A stretch of 32,553 nucleotides of DNA from a bacterium (lineage in GTDB: Bacteria > CSSED10-310 > JAFGSJ01): contig JAFGSJ010000012.1 of the NCBI GenBank assembly GCA_016934675.1, positions 1 to 32,553 on the forward strand, written 5' to 3'. The notes beneath the pieces were generated by a model. The model was not told the DNA's origin. It saw only the letters and a program-made list of their open reading frames with translations, and made no database searches. The position numbers and the translations under genes were made by a program. This document shows positions 1 to 7,251 of this stretch, in pieces. The first letter of the stretch is position 1. Every line of letters starts with the position of its first letter.

Positions 1-118
1 CTGTCGATTTAATTATGCAGCGTTACCTCTTCATGTTACCCTTTTGATATGAATGTAGTATACGCGAACATGATCTCTCAAGAATGATCCACCACTATTT
101 TCGTCGCGTCGCGACGAT

Positions 119-316
119 CACCGCAGGTCCGAAGCACCGCCTTTCAAGGCGGTGACCCCGAGCCCAAAGCCTCAGGCTGCGTAGCTGCCATCTTGCGTAG
201 TAGAAGGCCAAGGACTGCCAGCCAACATTTCAGATGTAGAGAAGGGCAGCGTCGCAGCCCATGATCTGTGATCTACCCTAAACCAGGCTGAAGCCTGGTT
301 CTTCGGACCTGCGGTG
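119..316. repeat. Inverted pair of hairpin-associated repeats
   Basis: CACCGCAGGTCCGAAG at 119-134 is the exact reverse complement of 301-316. Each arm abuts a perfect hairpin on the inner side: 135-154 (9-bp arms, loop TC) and 281-300 (9-bp arms AACCAGGCT/AGCCTGGTT, loop GA). The two hairpins differ in sequence but share architecture. A third relative lies at 32051-32078, where an imperfect hairpin is followed by GCTTCGGAC. This looks like a REP-type palindromic element family or a paired unit of one; that class is inferred from structure only. Confidence 0.6.
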
Positions 317-440
317 CGTGCTGCTTCGCAGCAGTTGGCGTTTGCGTGCATCCGGGTCAATATCTGTCGGGGAACGTCTGCTTTGAAAGAGTAAAGACAT
401 GCCCTCAGAACCGGCGTTGTGCTTCAGCAGTGCCTCGTCC

Positions 441-682
441 CGCCTGGTACAATGGTATGAGTTCCGCGTAAAGGGGCTGTCGATTTCAGTCATGGACGTC
501 GTAACGCCTTCTGGCGTTCGTCCTGAAATGACAAAAAATACAATAAAAACGGTTAAAGCGTTACAAAGGCAGCGACGCAGCATTGAATAACAATACATCA
601 ACAATCGCATCAGTGGGGCTTTTTGGTGTTGAACGGGAAAGAGCCCACCTAAACGTGGAACTACGAACAATTGTACCAGGCG
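441..682. repeat. MITE-like unit with terminal inverted repeats
   Basis: The left end, 441-468, begins CGCCTGGTACAAT; the right end, 654-682, is an imperfect reverse complement ending ATTGTACCAGGCG. About 23 of 28 positions match. The unit is about 240 bp, carries no transposase, and its interior (474-583) recurs in inverted orientation at 32087-32195. No target-site duplication is visible at the borders (CGTCC on the left, GATCG on the right). It could be a non-autonomous element, a relic of one, or an extragenic repeat. Confidence 0.5.
474..583 (+). repeat. Long dispersed repeat, copy A (inverted partner at right end)
   Basis: About 110 bp matching the reverse complement of 32087-32195 with roughly eight differences, one of them a single-base gap, so about 93 percent identity by eye. 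The conserved core includes TCCTGAAATGACAAAAAATA and ATAAAAACGGTTAAAGC and ends in a GCGACGCAGC palindrome. Both copies can be read as a similar short peptide frame, but neither has a ribosome binding site and the frames end differently, so I treat it as a non-coding repeat. Confidence 0.8.
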
Positions 683-793
683 GATCGAGTCGCTGTTGAA
701 GAGCGGCATCATCCGGGAGGGACATTCTGTAGAAGAGTTGGCAGCTCCGGGAATTCCTCCCCACGGCCTCCTGCAAAGTGTGCGCAAAGACCA

Positions 794-840
794 GCTCCAA
801 AGGGGGCCAGGAAGGTCGTAAATCCTCCAAAATGAGACAG
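794..840 (+). repeat. Second dispersed repeat module, copy A
   Basis: These 47 bp match the reverse complement of 32420-32466 with six differences and no gap. Weaker similarity continues leftwards to about 710. The module contains GCTCCAAAGGGGG and AAATCCTCCAAA. It ends about 50 bp before the promoter of the first operon. The order of the two modules is reversed between the window ends, so this is not one simple long inverted repeat. Confidence 0.6.
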
Positions 841-893
841 GACTACTCATGCGGGTTGAGCAGGTTTCGAGACGGAGAAATGAGAAGAAAATC

Positions 894-922
894 TTGACAT
901 GAAAAACGGGCGGGTGTAGAAT
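894..922 (+). promoter_or_regulatory. Sigma70-like promoter of the bactofilin operon
   Basis: A consensus -35 TTGACA at 894-899 is separated by exactly 17 bp from TAGAAT at 917-922. Transcription would start near 929, about 30 bp before the first gene. It is one of the best-matching promoters in the window. Confidence 0.7.
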
Positions 923-958
923 GGGTCCAACGCACTTTCAGGCCAAAGGAGTCATTCG

Positions 959-2188
959 TTGGGTATTTTCGAGCGATTGTTCAAAAAGAAGGCTTCACAG
1001 ACACCAGCAACAGAAAAACGGGGGCCGGTGAGCGGTGGGGTACGCAGACCTGTCCGGGCTGAGGAGGACACGAGTCCGATCAAGCTTCCGATCAGGGAGG
1101 AGGATAGGAAGGCGAAGGCGGTGCGGTTCGAGACACGTCCGACTGCTCCGATGAGTCAGGTAGCTGAAACTGGTCGATCCATCCGAAAAGCACAGGATAT
1201 AGCCATGCATGATGAAGAGATCGATGAAGCCATCGACAGTTCTTTCGATGAGTTGTTTGCTGAGGATGGTGCGCCGACGCGACGTCCTGATCTCGAGGGG
1301 AAATATGCGTTATCAGAAACCGAACTGGCCAGGGATAAAGACGAGACGCGTGAGCTGTTTGCCCAGATCGCGGTCAATTACATCCGGCCTCTCAAGCAGT
1401 TCATGTTCGAACTCAGCCGGGGTTCGGCTTCGAGTGATTGGATCCCGATTTGTTTGCCGGCGGTCCAGAGTTTAATCTCGGCCATGATGAACATGAAGTT
1501 AACTGAGGAGGCTGAGGTCCTTGACATATTCAAGCTTTTTCTGGAAGAGTTGCAGTCACGTGATTTACGGGTTATCAGTGGGGATTCGCAGCAGGTTGCG
1601 TTGGATTTGTACAGTCATCTCGAGGAGATTTTGCCTCAGACATTCTTGTTGGGTGATGAGGGACTGCAACGTGAGGGCATCATTATTTTCTCGTTGATGA
1701 AGCAGATTCCCGAGGTGGGCAAGGTAACTCTGGACAAATTAATCGCAGCGGGTTTATCCACTCTTGACATGTTGTATTTGGCCACACCTGATGATTTAGC
1801 CCGGACAACCGGCATACCGCTCCGTATTTCCGAGAGAATCTGCGAAAAGATTGAACAATATAGGAAGGAGACAGAGAGCAGGCCGGTCGATCGAGATCAG
1901 ACCAGCATGATCCGGCTGATGATCACGCAGCTTGATGATTTGGAGCGGCATCATGCTGCCTATGAGGAGTTAATCAGTATAGGTTGGAATGACCCTGAAT
2001 TTAATCAGAAAAAGAAGCAATTAAGGACTATTCGCCAGGAGACCTCGCTGAAAATCAATGTTCTTCTGGCCGAATTAGGAGAAATTGGGCTCGTGGAGGA
2101 AGTCGAGAAATTACCCTTTGACACGAGGATTGAGAGGTTGAAACAATTTAGCAGCACGATCCAGAAAGAGAAAGAGGAAACATCTTGA
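959..2188 (+). CDS. Helix-hairpin-helix protein of unknown function
   Basis: A 409-residue protein of no family I can name. The chosen start is TTG at 959, preceded by AAAGGAG at 945-951 with 7-base spacing. The first 35 or so residues are strongly basic (FERLFKKK) and residues about 35-110 are charged and low in complexity, probably disordered. A compact helical region covers about 120-250. Residues about 254-302 (GLSTLDMLYLATPDDLA, then GIP and ISERI) resemble a helix-hairpin-helix repeat of the kind that binds DNA or mediates protein contacts. The last 100 residues are charged and predicted helical, possibly coiled coil. There is no signal peptide, so it is cytoplasmic. It opens an operon with a pentapeptide-repeat protein (19-bp gap) and a bactofilin, which suggests a scaffold or adaptor role; this is inference. 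Confidence 0.85.
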   Translation: MGIFERLFKKKASQTPATEKRGPVSGGVRRPVRAEEDTSPIKLPIREEDRKAKAVRFETRPTAPMSQVAETGRSIRKAQDIAMHDEEIDEAIDSSFDELFAEDGAPTRRPDLEGKYALSETELARDKDETRELFAQIAVNYIRPLKQFMFELSRGSASSDWIPICLPAVQSLISAMMNMKLTEEAEVLDIFKLFLEELQSRDLRVISGDSQQVALDLYSHLEEILPQTFLLGDEGLQREGIIIFSLMKQIPEVGKVTLDKLIAAGLSTLDMLYLATPDDLARTTGIPLRISERICEKIEQYRKETESRPVDRDQTSMIRLMITQLDDLERHHAAYEELISIGWNDPEFNQKKKQLRTIRQETSLKINVLLAELGEIGLVEEVEKLPFDTRIERLKQFSSTIQKEKEETS

Positions 2189-2207
2189 TCAAGGAGTATA
2201 CATAATC

Positions 2208-3437
2208 ATGGCTGAGTACTCGAAACTTGAAGTGCTGGACAAGATTCAGCGGGGTGAGAGCCTGGAGAGGTCTGATTTGAGTCAGCTTGAGCTTGAAGGG
2301 ATCAACATGGACAAGATCAATCTGGCCCGATCCGATCTGGAAAGTGCCAACCTGAATGGGGCATCGCTGAGAGGGGCCAACCTTTCATCAGCCTCGTTGC
2401 GTGATGCGTTCTTCGTCGGGGTCAATCTCGAGAATGCCAATTTACGGAACGCGGACCTCGAGGGGTGCAACCTGTCCAAGGCGAAATTGAAGGGGGCGGA
2501 TTTGAGTCGGGCGAATCTCGAGGGGGCCAATCTCGAGGAGGCGGACCTGACTTATACCAAGCTTCAGAATGCGGTCTTGATCGATGCCAATCTGGGCAAA
2601 GCAACGCTCGAGAAGGTCAATTTACGGAACGCGGACTTGCAGTCGGCGTATCTTGGCGGTTCCAATCTGACCCAAGCCGATTTGAGAAAGGCCTCATTTG
2701 ATGACGCCAACCTCGAGGAGGCGGACCTCAGTGGTGCTCAGATGAAGGAGGCCACGCTTTCCGGTGCCAATCTCGAGGGGGCCAAATTGAACAGAGCCAA
2801 TCTACAGGGTGCAGATGTCAGTAAAACTCAGTTAGCGCAGACGGACCTGAGTGAATGTGACCTGCGCAAGGCGAACTTTCTCGAAGCGGTCTTTCAGAAT
2901 ACCAATTTGACCGGGGCGCATATAAACGGTATTCAGATCAAGAGTGATCAACTGGCAGAGGCCCTGATCGACTGGGTCGATGCCTCTTCGAAAGGTGACG
3001 GTTCGCAGCGGATTGATGGTGAAGCGGTTGCGGACTTTCTCGACAAAAAAGTCGCGGCAGAGGCCATACTTGAACCCGGTAAACGGTTTTTTGGCAAGGG
3101 TGATACTTTACGGAATGCGGACTTGGAGTTCGATGCGGGTTCTGTGGTCGAGATCGAGAGTAAATTCGAGAAATGCAAGATCGTGCTGGGTGATAATGCA
3201 CGTCTCACTGTTGGTGAACACGGGTTATTGGAGAACTGTCAGATCGAGGGCTCCGGTATTATCACTATTTACGGGACCATCCGGAACAATCAGAAAAACG
3301 TGGTCAATTTCCCGAGAGTTTTCAAGGTCGGTCAGACCGGTGTGGTTTACAGTTCGGTCCGTCAAGCCGAGGATAATACCTGTTTTGCCTTTGAACCGGG
3401 CTGCACTTTGAAAATGAAAATACGGAATTACAAATAA
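2208..3437 (+). CDS. Pentapeptide-repeat protein with bactofilin-like beta-rich tail
   Basis: 409 residues; ATG start behind AAGGAG at 2191-2196. Residues about 30-240 are an almost uninterrupted run of A(D/N)LXX pentapeptides, a sequence that folds as a right-handed quadrilateral beta helix. About 40 pentapeptides would make roughly ten coils. After a linker (about 245-290) comes a second, non-pentapeptide region, about 300-409, rich in V/I/G and short turns (VGEHGLLENCQIEGSG, IYGTI), which resembles the beta-helical core of bactofilins. No signal peptide or membrane segment is seen. It lies between the HHH protein and a true bactofilin, so co-assembly with bactofilin filaments is plausible. 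The biochemical role is unknown: pentapeptide proteins range from gyrase-binding DNA mimics to structural scaffolds, and the basic/acidic pattern here does not decide. Confidence 0.9.
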   Translation: MAEYSKLEVLDKIQRGESLERSDLSQLELEGINMDKINLARSDLESANLNGASLRGANLSSASLRDAFFVGVNLENANLRNADLEGCNLSKAKLKGADLSRANLEGANLEEADLTYTKLQNAVLIDANLGKATLEKVNLRNADLQSAYLGGSNLTQADLRKASFDDANLEEADLSGAQMKEATLSGANLEGAKLNRANLQGADVSKTQLAQTDLSECDLRKANFLEAVFQNTNLTGAHINGIQIKSDQLAEALIDWVDASSKGDGSQRIDGEAVADFLDKKVAAEAILEPGKRFFGKGDTLRNADLEFDAGSVVEIESKFEKCKIVLGDNARLTVGEHGLLENCQIEGSGIITIYGTIRNNQKNVVNFPRVFKVGQTGVVYSSVRQAEDNTCFAFEPGCTLKMKIRNYK

Positions 3438-3559
3438 GACAGCCGGGCAGGCTGAACCGGCAGAAATTAGCCCCTTCATCTTGCTCCGATTTGAGGACAA
3501 CAATTATGCATCAAGGTGATACCACAAAAATTTCACTGAAAGATATAAGGAGAAATTCA

Positions 3560-3970
3560 ATGGACCAGCATAATGAAACAATTATTGCCCAGGGAACGGT
3601 CATGAAAGGTTCCATTGCCTCTGAAGTTCCAGTTACCGTCAGCGGTAAAGTCGATGGTGATTTGGCAGCACCGACACTCAATATCAGTGAAACAGGCAGT
3701 GTCCATGGCCAGGTCCTGGTCGAGAACCTGATGTCCAAAGGCGAGATTTCGGGTGAGATCGAGGCCCAGGAAGTGAACTTATCGGGTAAAGTCCGCGATA
3801 AAACTTCGATCAAGGCTAAATCGCTCGAAGTCAAATTGGACACGAGCGATCCGGAACGTTTGACCGTTACATTCGGTGAATGCACACTTGACGTTGGCCA
3901 AACGGAGAAAAGGGAGTCGGACTATCACATGTCTGATCAGGAAGCGGAGAGCGACGAAGAAAACGTCTGA
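3560..3970 (+). CDS. Bactofilin (polymer-forming cytoskeletal protein)
   Basis: A 136-residue protein of the bactofilin (DUF583) family, which forms nucleotide-independent filaments that scaffold envelope-modifying enzymes. The N-terminus reads TIIAQGTVMKGSI followed by the family-typical VSGKVDGDL, then repeating short beta strands with G turns to about residue 95, and an acidic tail (ESDEENV). I choose ATG 3560 because AAGGAG (3547-3552) sits 7 bases upstream and the bactofilin core begins directly after it; the frame is open back to a TTG at 3491, with a further ATG at 3506, but neither has a good ribosome binding site. A glycosyltransferase gene follows 11 bp downstream, so the scaffold is probably linked to polysaccharide synthesis. 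Confidence 0.9.
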   Translation: MDQHNETIIAQGTVMKGSIASEVPVTVSGKVDGDLAAPTLNISETGSVHGQVLVENLMSKGEISGEIEAQEVNLSGKVRDKTSIKAKSLEVKLDTSDPERLTVTFGECTLDVGQTEKRESDYHMSDQEAESDEENV

Positions 3971-3981
3971 TTTCGTTTCTC

Positions 3982-5112
3982 ATGACAGCAACCATTGGCA
4001 TTGAAGCGTCCTCGATCATCAAACAAAGGACGGGGATCGGGACCTATACCTATCATCTTCTTGTGCATTTAGCAGGTCAGGACCGGACGAACCGGTACCG
4101 GATTTTTACCAATTCGTATAAAGATAGACTCGTTGATTCTCCTTTTACCGGGGCGGCAAATTTTCAGCACATACACAGTAAGATCCCGGGCAAGCTTTTA
4201 CTCGAAATGTGGCGTTTATGTCGCAGGCCGGTGATCGAACGTTTCATCGGTCCGGTTGATTTATTTCATTCGACCAACAACAATCCGGTGCCACAGGGTC
4301 GTGGTCTGCGGTTATTAACTGTTTACGACTTATTTTTCATGCATCATCCGGAGCGGACCGGTCGCTATGGCGGCCGATATTTTCACCGGGTCCTGCCCCG
4401 ATATATCCGGGAATGGGACCATATTATCACCATATCCGAGGCAATGAAACACGAATTACTCGATGTGTTCGGGCTCGATCCGGATAGTATTTCTGTGATT
4501 CATTGCGGTCTGGACCCTTTTTTCAAGCAGAGTAACTCCGACTCGACCGGGGTTTCACTTAACGTGCCGGCCCGGTATTGCCTCGCAGTCGGTACCTTGG
4601 AGTCTCGAAAAAATTATCCGAATTTGATCAAAGCGTTTCATCATTTTCTGAAACAGGTAAACGGGACTTATGCTTTGGTCATAGCCGGTATTGATGGTGG
4701 TGCGGGGGCCGAGGTCCGCCAAGCGATTGCGAAGTTCGATCTGAATGACAGGGTCGTACTTCTTGGCTATCTGTCTCCGGCCCAGTTACGCTGGTGTTAC
4801 CAGAAAGCTGAGTTCTTTATCATGGTTTCCGATTATGAAGGATTTGGCATCCCGGTCCTTGAAGCGATGTCATGCGGCACACCGGTCATCGCTTCGAATA
4901 CGACCTCTTTTCCCGAAGTAGTGGGAAAAGCCGGATTATTAGTTGGTCCCCGTGAATCGGAGGAAATCAGTCAGGCCATGCTCAAGCTTGTGACTGATCC
5001 TGATCTACGGGCAACATTAGTGGGGCGTGGCCTGACCCATTGCCAGCGTTTCAGTTGGGAAAAAACGGCCCGGGATACGCTTGCCCTGTACACGCGGTTA
5101 CTAGCCCAATGA
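3982..5112 (+). CDS. GT4-family glycosyltransferase
   Basis: A 376-residue GT-B-fold glycosyltransferase of the GT4 (glycosyl transferases group 1) type, which transfers a sugar from a nucleotide-sugar donor to a growing glycan. The N-terminal domain starts with GIEASSIIKQRTGIGTYTYHL, where the glycine-rich loop binds the acceptor side. The C-terminal donor domain shows GTLESRKNYPNLIKAF and the E-x7-E motif at E286/E294 (EGFGIPVLEAMSCG). No membrane segment is present, so it is cytosolic or peripheral. It starts 11 bp after the bactofilin stop without a clear ribosome binding site, suggesting translational coupling. The sugar and acceptor cannot be deduced. Confidence 0.93.
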   Translation: MTATIGIEASSIIKQRTGIGTYTYHLLVHLAGQDRTNRYRIFTNSYKDRLVDSPFTGAANFQHIHSKIPGKLLLEMWRLCRRPVIERFIGPVDLFHSTNNNPVPQGRGLRLLTVYDLFFMHHPERTGRYGGRYFHRVLPRYIREWDHIITISEAMKHELLDVFGLDPDSISVIHCGLDPFFKQSNSDSTGVSLNVPARYCLAVGTLESRKNYPNLIKAFHHFLKQVNGTYALVIAGIDGGAGAEVRQAIAKFDLNDRVVLLGYLSPAQLRWCYQKAEFFIMVSDYEGFGIPVLEAMSCGTPVIASNTTSFPEVVGKAGLLVGPRESEEISQAMLKLVTDPDLRATLVGRGLTHCQRFSWEKTARDTLALYTRLLAQ

Positions 5113-6353
5113 ACCCGTCATTGCATATTGTCTTTCTTCATCCGAGTCTGGCTTATCAGGGCGGGGCTGAATTGAGTCTGCTCTGGTTAGCGACGGGATT
5201 GCATCGGCTCGGTCAGAAAGTCACCATCATTAGCGGACGGGTGGATGAGGTCCTCGTCAGCACTTTATCTCCCGAGATCACTATCTATAACATCGATAAA
5301 TCCGCTGAACCGGATGAATGGAGTTCATTACCGCCATTGATCATGGATATACTTGGTTCGGCTGATGTTATCTCACCACATAATTATCCGGCCTATCTCT
5401 GGTTGGCCCATCAGGAGTCAGCTCTGCCCCCGGTGGTGCTCTTCTGTCAGGAGCCGCCCCAGGAACTGTACGCCCCGATAACTCAAAGAGACTTTTTGGC
5501 GGAATCGTTTCGGGTCCTGGGTGGTTTTCTGCCCTGGTTGAGCCAATCGAGTATCAGATTCAAGGTTTTATTAAATAAGCTGCATCGACGCCAGGAACTC
5601 GAGCGGCGAGCCATGGCCCGGTGTCAACTCATCCTGGCCAACAGCGCTTTCACCGCCGAGAATATTCAACGGATTCATGGGCGTCAGGCCTCAGTTTGTC
5701 ATCTGGGAGTCCCCGATTATGTGCGAGTATTTTCTGACCCGATCGGTCAAAATCAGGGTCAGGACCGAGCCTGGACGCATCAGATTTTATTGCCCGGTCG
5801 CTTGAGTGCGATCAAGAATGCCGGTTTGGTCCTCGAGTCGCTTTTCATGATCCAGAATCAAAAGTACGGTCTGCTTCAACCGGGTGGGACCACCTTGATC
5901 GGCGATGGTTGGCAAAAAGGTTTCCTCAAGAGCAAACTGGGCAGGCTCGGTCTGGATGAGGTGGTGAACGTGCGCGGTCAGATTTCGCATCACGACATGA
6001 GCAGGCTCTATCAGCAGCATCAAATAGTCCTGTATGTTCCGTTCGATGAGCCTTTTGGTTTGGTTGCCATCGAGGCCATGGCTTCGGCTCGTCCAGTCAT
6101 CGGCTCGAATCAGGGCGGCATTCTGGAAACAATTGCTGACGGGGAAACGGGCTTACTCGTTTCACCGCATTCGGCGGATGAGATTGCTCAGGCCGTGCTC
6201 ACATTACTTACAAATCGGGAACTCTGTCAAACCATGGGCCAGGCCGGATATGCCCGGTATTCTCAACAATTTACCCTCGAGCGTTTTGCCACGAGTTTTC
6301 TCGATTATTGCCGTCAGGTTGTGCGTGATCGCGGTCACGGCCCGATCGGATGA
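5109..6353 (+). CDS. GT4-family glycosyltransferase
   Basis: A 414-residue GT-B glycosyltransferase. The ATG at 5109 overlaps the previous stop as ATGA, a classical coupling arrangement, and the protein then starts with the expected first strand (HIVFLHPSLAYQGGAEL). The frame is open upstream, but the extra 23 residues would merely read through the preceding gene. The C-terminal domain has LLPGRLSAIKN, the donor-site E-x7-E pair at E314/E322 (EPFGLVAIE) and SNQGGILETI. It differs enough from its upstream neighbour to be a separate enzyme of the same pathway rather than a recent duplicate. The substrate is unknown. Confidence 0.93.
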   Translation: MNPSLHIVFLHPSLAYQGGAELSLLWLATGLHRLGQKVTIISGRVDEVLVSTLSPEITIYNIDKSAEPDEWSSLPPLIMDILGSADVISPHNYPAYLWLAHQESALPPVVLFCQEPPQELYAPITQRDFLAESFRVLGGFLPWLSQSSIRFKVLLNKLHRRQELERRAMARCQLILANSAFTAENIQRIHGRQASVCHLGVPDYVRVFSDPIGQNQGQDRAWTHQILLPGRLSAIKNAGLVLESLFMIQNQKYGLLQPGGTTLIGDGWQKGFLKSKLGRLGLDEVVNVRGQISHHDMSRLYQQHQIVLYVPFDEPFGLVAIEAMASARPVIGSNQGGILETIADGETGLLVSPHSADEIAQAVLTLLTNRELCQTMGQAGYARYSQQFTLERFATSFLDYCRQVVRDRGHGPIG

Positions 6354-6357
6354 GATT

Positions 6358-7221
6358 ATGATTGCACCATCACCCCGTTTAGGGTTCAGTCTTTGGATCA
6401 GAATACTACGAGTCATCATGGTCACGGTCTTTTTTTTGATGTTATTCGTGCCCCAGACCCGACCGATTAGTAGTATGGTGTTCTGGCTGAGCCTGTCACT
6501 TAATGTGATACTTATGTGCTGGGGCATGTTTCTGCCCAACTCTCAACTCTTCGGTTTCGTGTTTCACAAGGGCGATCCGGACCGGTCTACCGTTGCTTTG
6601 ACGTTCGATGACGGACCTCATCCGGACAGCACGGTCCGTATTCTCGATATTCTTCAATCTCAGCAAATCCGGGCAACTTTTTTTGTGGTTGGCCAGAAGG
6701 CGGAGTTACATCCGGCCGTCGTGCAACGTATGGTTTTTGAGGGGCACGAGGTCGAAAATCATACCTGGAATCATCCGGCAACACTGGCTGTATTTCCACT
6801 GTATACCTTGAAACGCATTGTCCATGATTTGGATCGATGTAACAAAATGATACGGGCACTAACGGAGCGGGAGCCCCTCTTTGTCAGGTTTCCAGCCGGG
6901 ATCAAGAACCTGCCTTTGATGACCGCGGCCAAGAGGCTCAATCTTGTTGTGGCCGGTTTTTCGGTCCGGGCTTATGATAGTGCCGGTAGAGTCAGTGCGG
7001 AACGTATCCGGACACGGGTCCTTGAGCGGGTATTCCCCGGGGCGATTATCGTATTGCATGACTCTTATACTCGAACCGGGCGACAGGCCAGCACTCCCAC
7101 GATTGAAGCCTTGCCTGGAATCATCACTTGTTTGAAAGAGGCAGGTTATCATTTCGTTACGCTCAAAGCATTATATAACCCGGTCAGTGAGGGGCAGAGT
7201 CTACCCGGATCGGGAGTATGA
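6358..7221 (+). CDS. Membrane-anchored polysaccharide deacetylase (CE4/NodB)
   Basis: A 287-residue protein. Two hydrophobic segments (about 11-31 and 40-60) precede a NodB-homology domain, which removes N- or O-acetyl groups from envelope polysaccharide or peptidoglycan. CE4 motifs: TFDDGPHPD with D84 and D85, metal-binding H135 and H139 (NHTWNH), and LHDS with H234. Motif 3, usually R-x-P-Y-G, reads RFPAG with R177 retained but the aromatic residue replaced by alanine. ATG 6358 lies 4 bp after the previous stop; the frame is open much further upstream, but that extension would be antisense-like reading of the preceding gene. As last gene of the operon it probably modifies the glycan made by the two transferases. 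Confidence 0.9.
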   Translation: MIAPSPRLGFSLWIRILRVIMVTVFFLMLFVPQTRPISSMVFWLSLSLNVILMCWGMFLPNSQLFGFVFHKGDPDRSTVALTFDDGPHPDSTVRILDILQSQQIRATFFVVGQKAELHPAVVQRMVFEGHEVENHTWNHPATLAVFPLYTLKRIVHDLDRCNKMIRALTEREPLFVRFPAGIKNLPLMTAAKRLNLVVAGFSVRAYDSAGRVSAERIRTRVLERVFPGAIIVLHDSYTRTGRQASTPTIEALPGIITCLKEAGYHFVTLKALYNPVSEGQSLPGSGV

Positions 7222-7226
7222 CCGAC

Positions 7227-7244
7227 GCGTAGTGTTCTCTACGC
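7227..7244. terminator. Possible bidirectional terminator hairpin
   Basis: GCGTAG (7227-7232), loop TGTTCT, CTACGC (7239-7244) lies in the 30-bp gap between two convergent genes. The T tract after it (CCTTTG) is weak. Position favours a terminator; sequence support is modest. Confidence 0.4.
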
Positions 7245-7251
7245 CCTTTGA

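Larger units (their letters stand above)
1..958. other. Gene-free repeat-rich left flank
   Basis: No coding region is supportable here. Open frames exist on both strands, but they lack ribosome binding sites, run through palindromes and inverted repeats, and give arginine- and serine-rich, low-plausibility proteins. What can be seen: a perfect hairpin at 101-117 (8-bp arms around one base), a 16-bp inverted repeat at 119-134 and 301-316, two hairpins with 9-bp arms and 2-base loops (135-154 and 281-300), a terminal-inverted-repeat unit at 441-682, and a module at about 710-840 that recurs inverted at the right end. The only functional signal for a gene is the promoter at 894-922. Confidence 0.7.

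Noticed and set aside
399..590. Short plus-strand frame with a similar peptide in the right-end copy of the repeat
   Set aside because: Both copies read alike for about 30 codons, then diverge by a frameshift. No start signal or recognisable domain; similarity is explained by DNA repeat identity.
278..850. Open frame of 190 codons on the minus strand in the left flank
   Set aside because: It runs through the terminal-inverted-repeat unit, hairpins and repeat modules, has no ribosome binding site, and its product is an implausible Arg/Ser-rich mix. The long open frame is explained by the base composition of the repeats.
2300..2900. Short direct repeats that could suggest a CRISPR or tandem array
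   Set aside because: They are the coding repeats of the pentapeptide protein, in phase with codons and without spacers.
2980..3411. Plus-strand frame of 143 codons inside the pentapeptide gene
   Set aside because: Shadow of the real gene in another frame, with basic, low-complexity product.
6034..6357. N-terminal extension of the deacetylase frame
   Set aside because: It lies entirely inside the preceding glycosyltransferase gene in another frame and is arginine-rich; the start at 6358 sits right after that gene's stop and begins a proper membrane protein.
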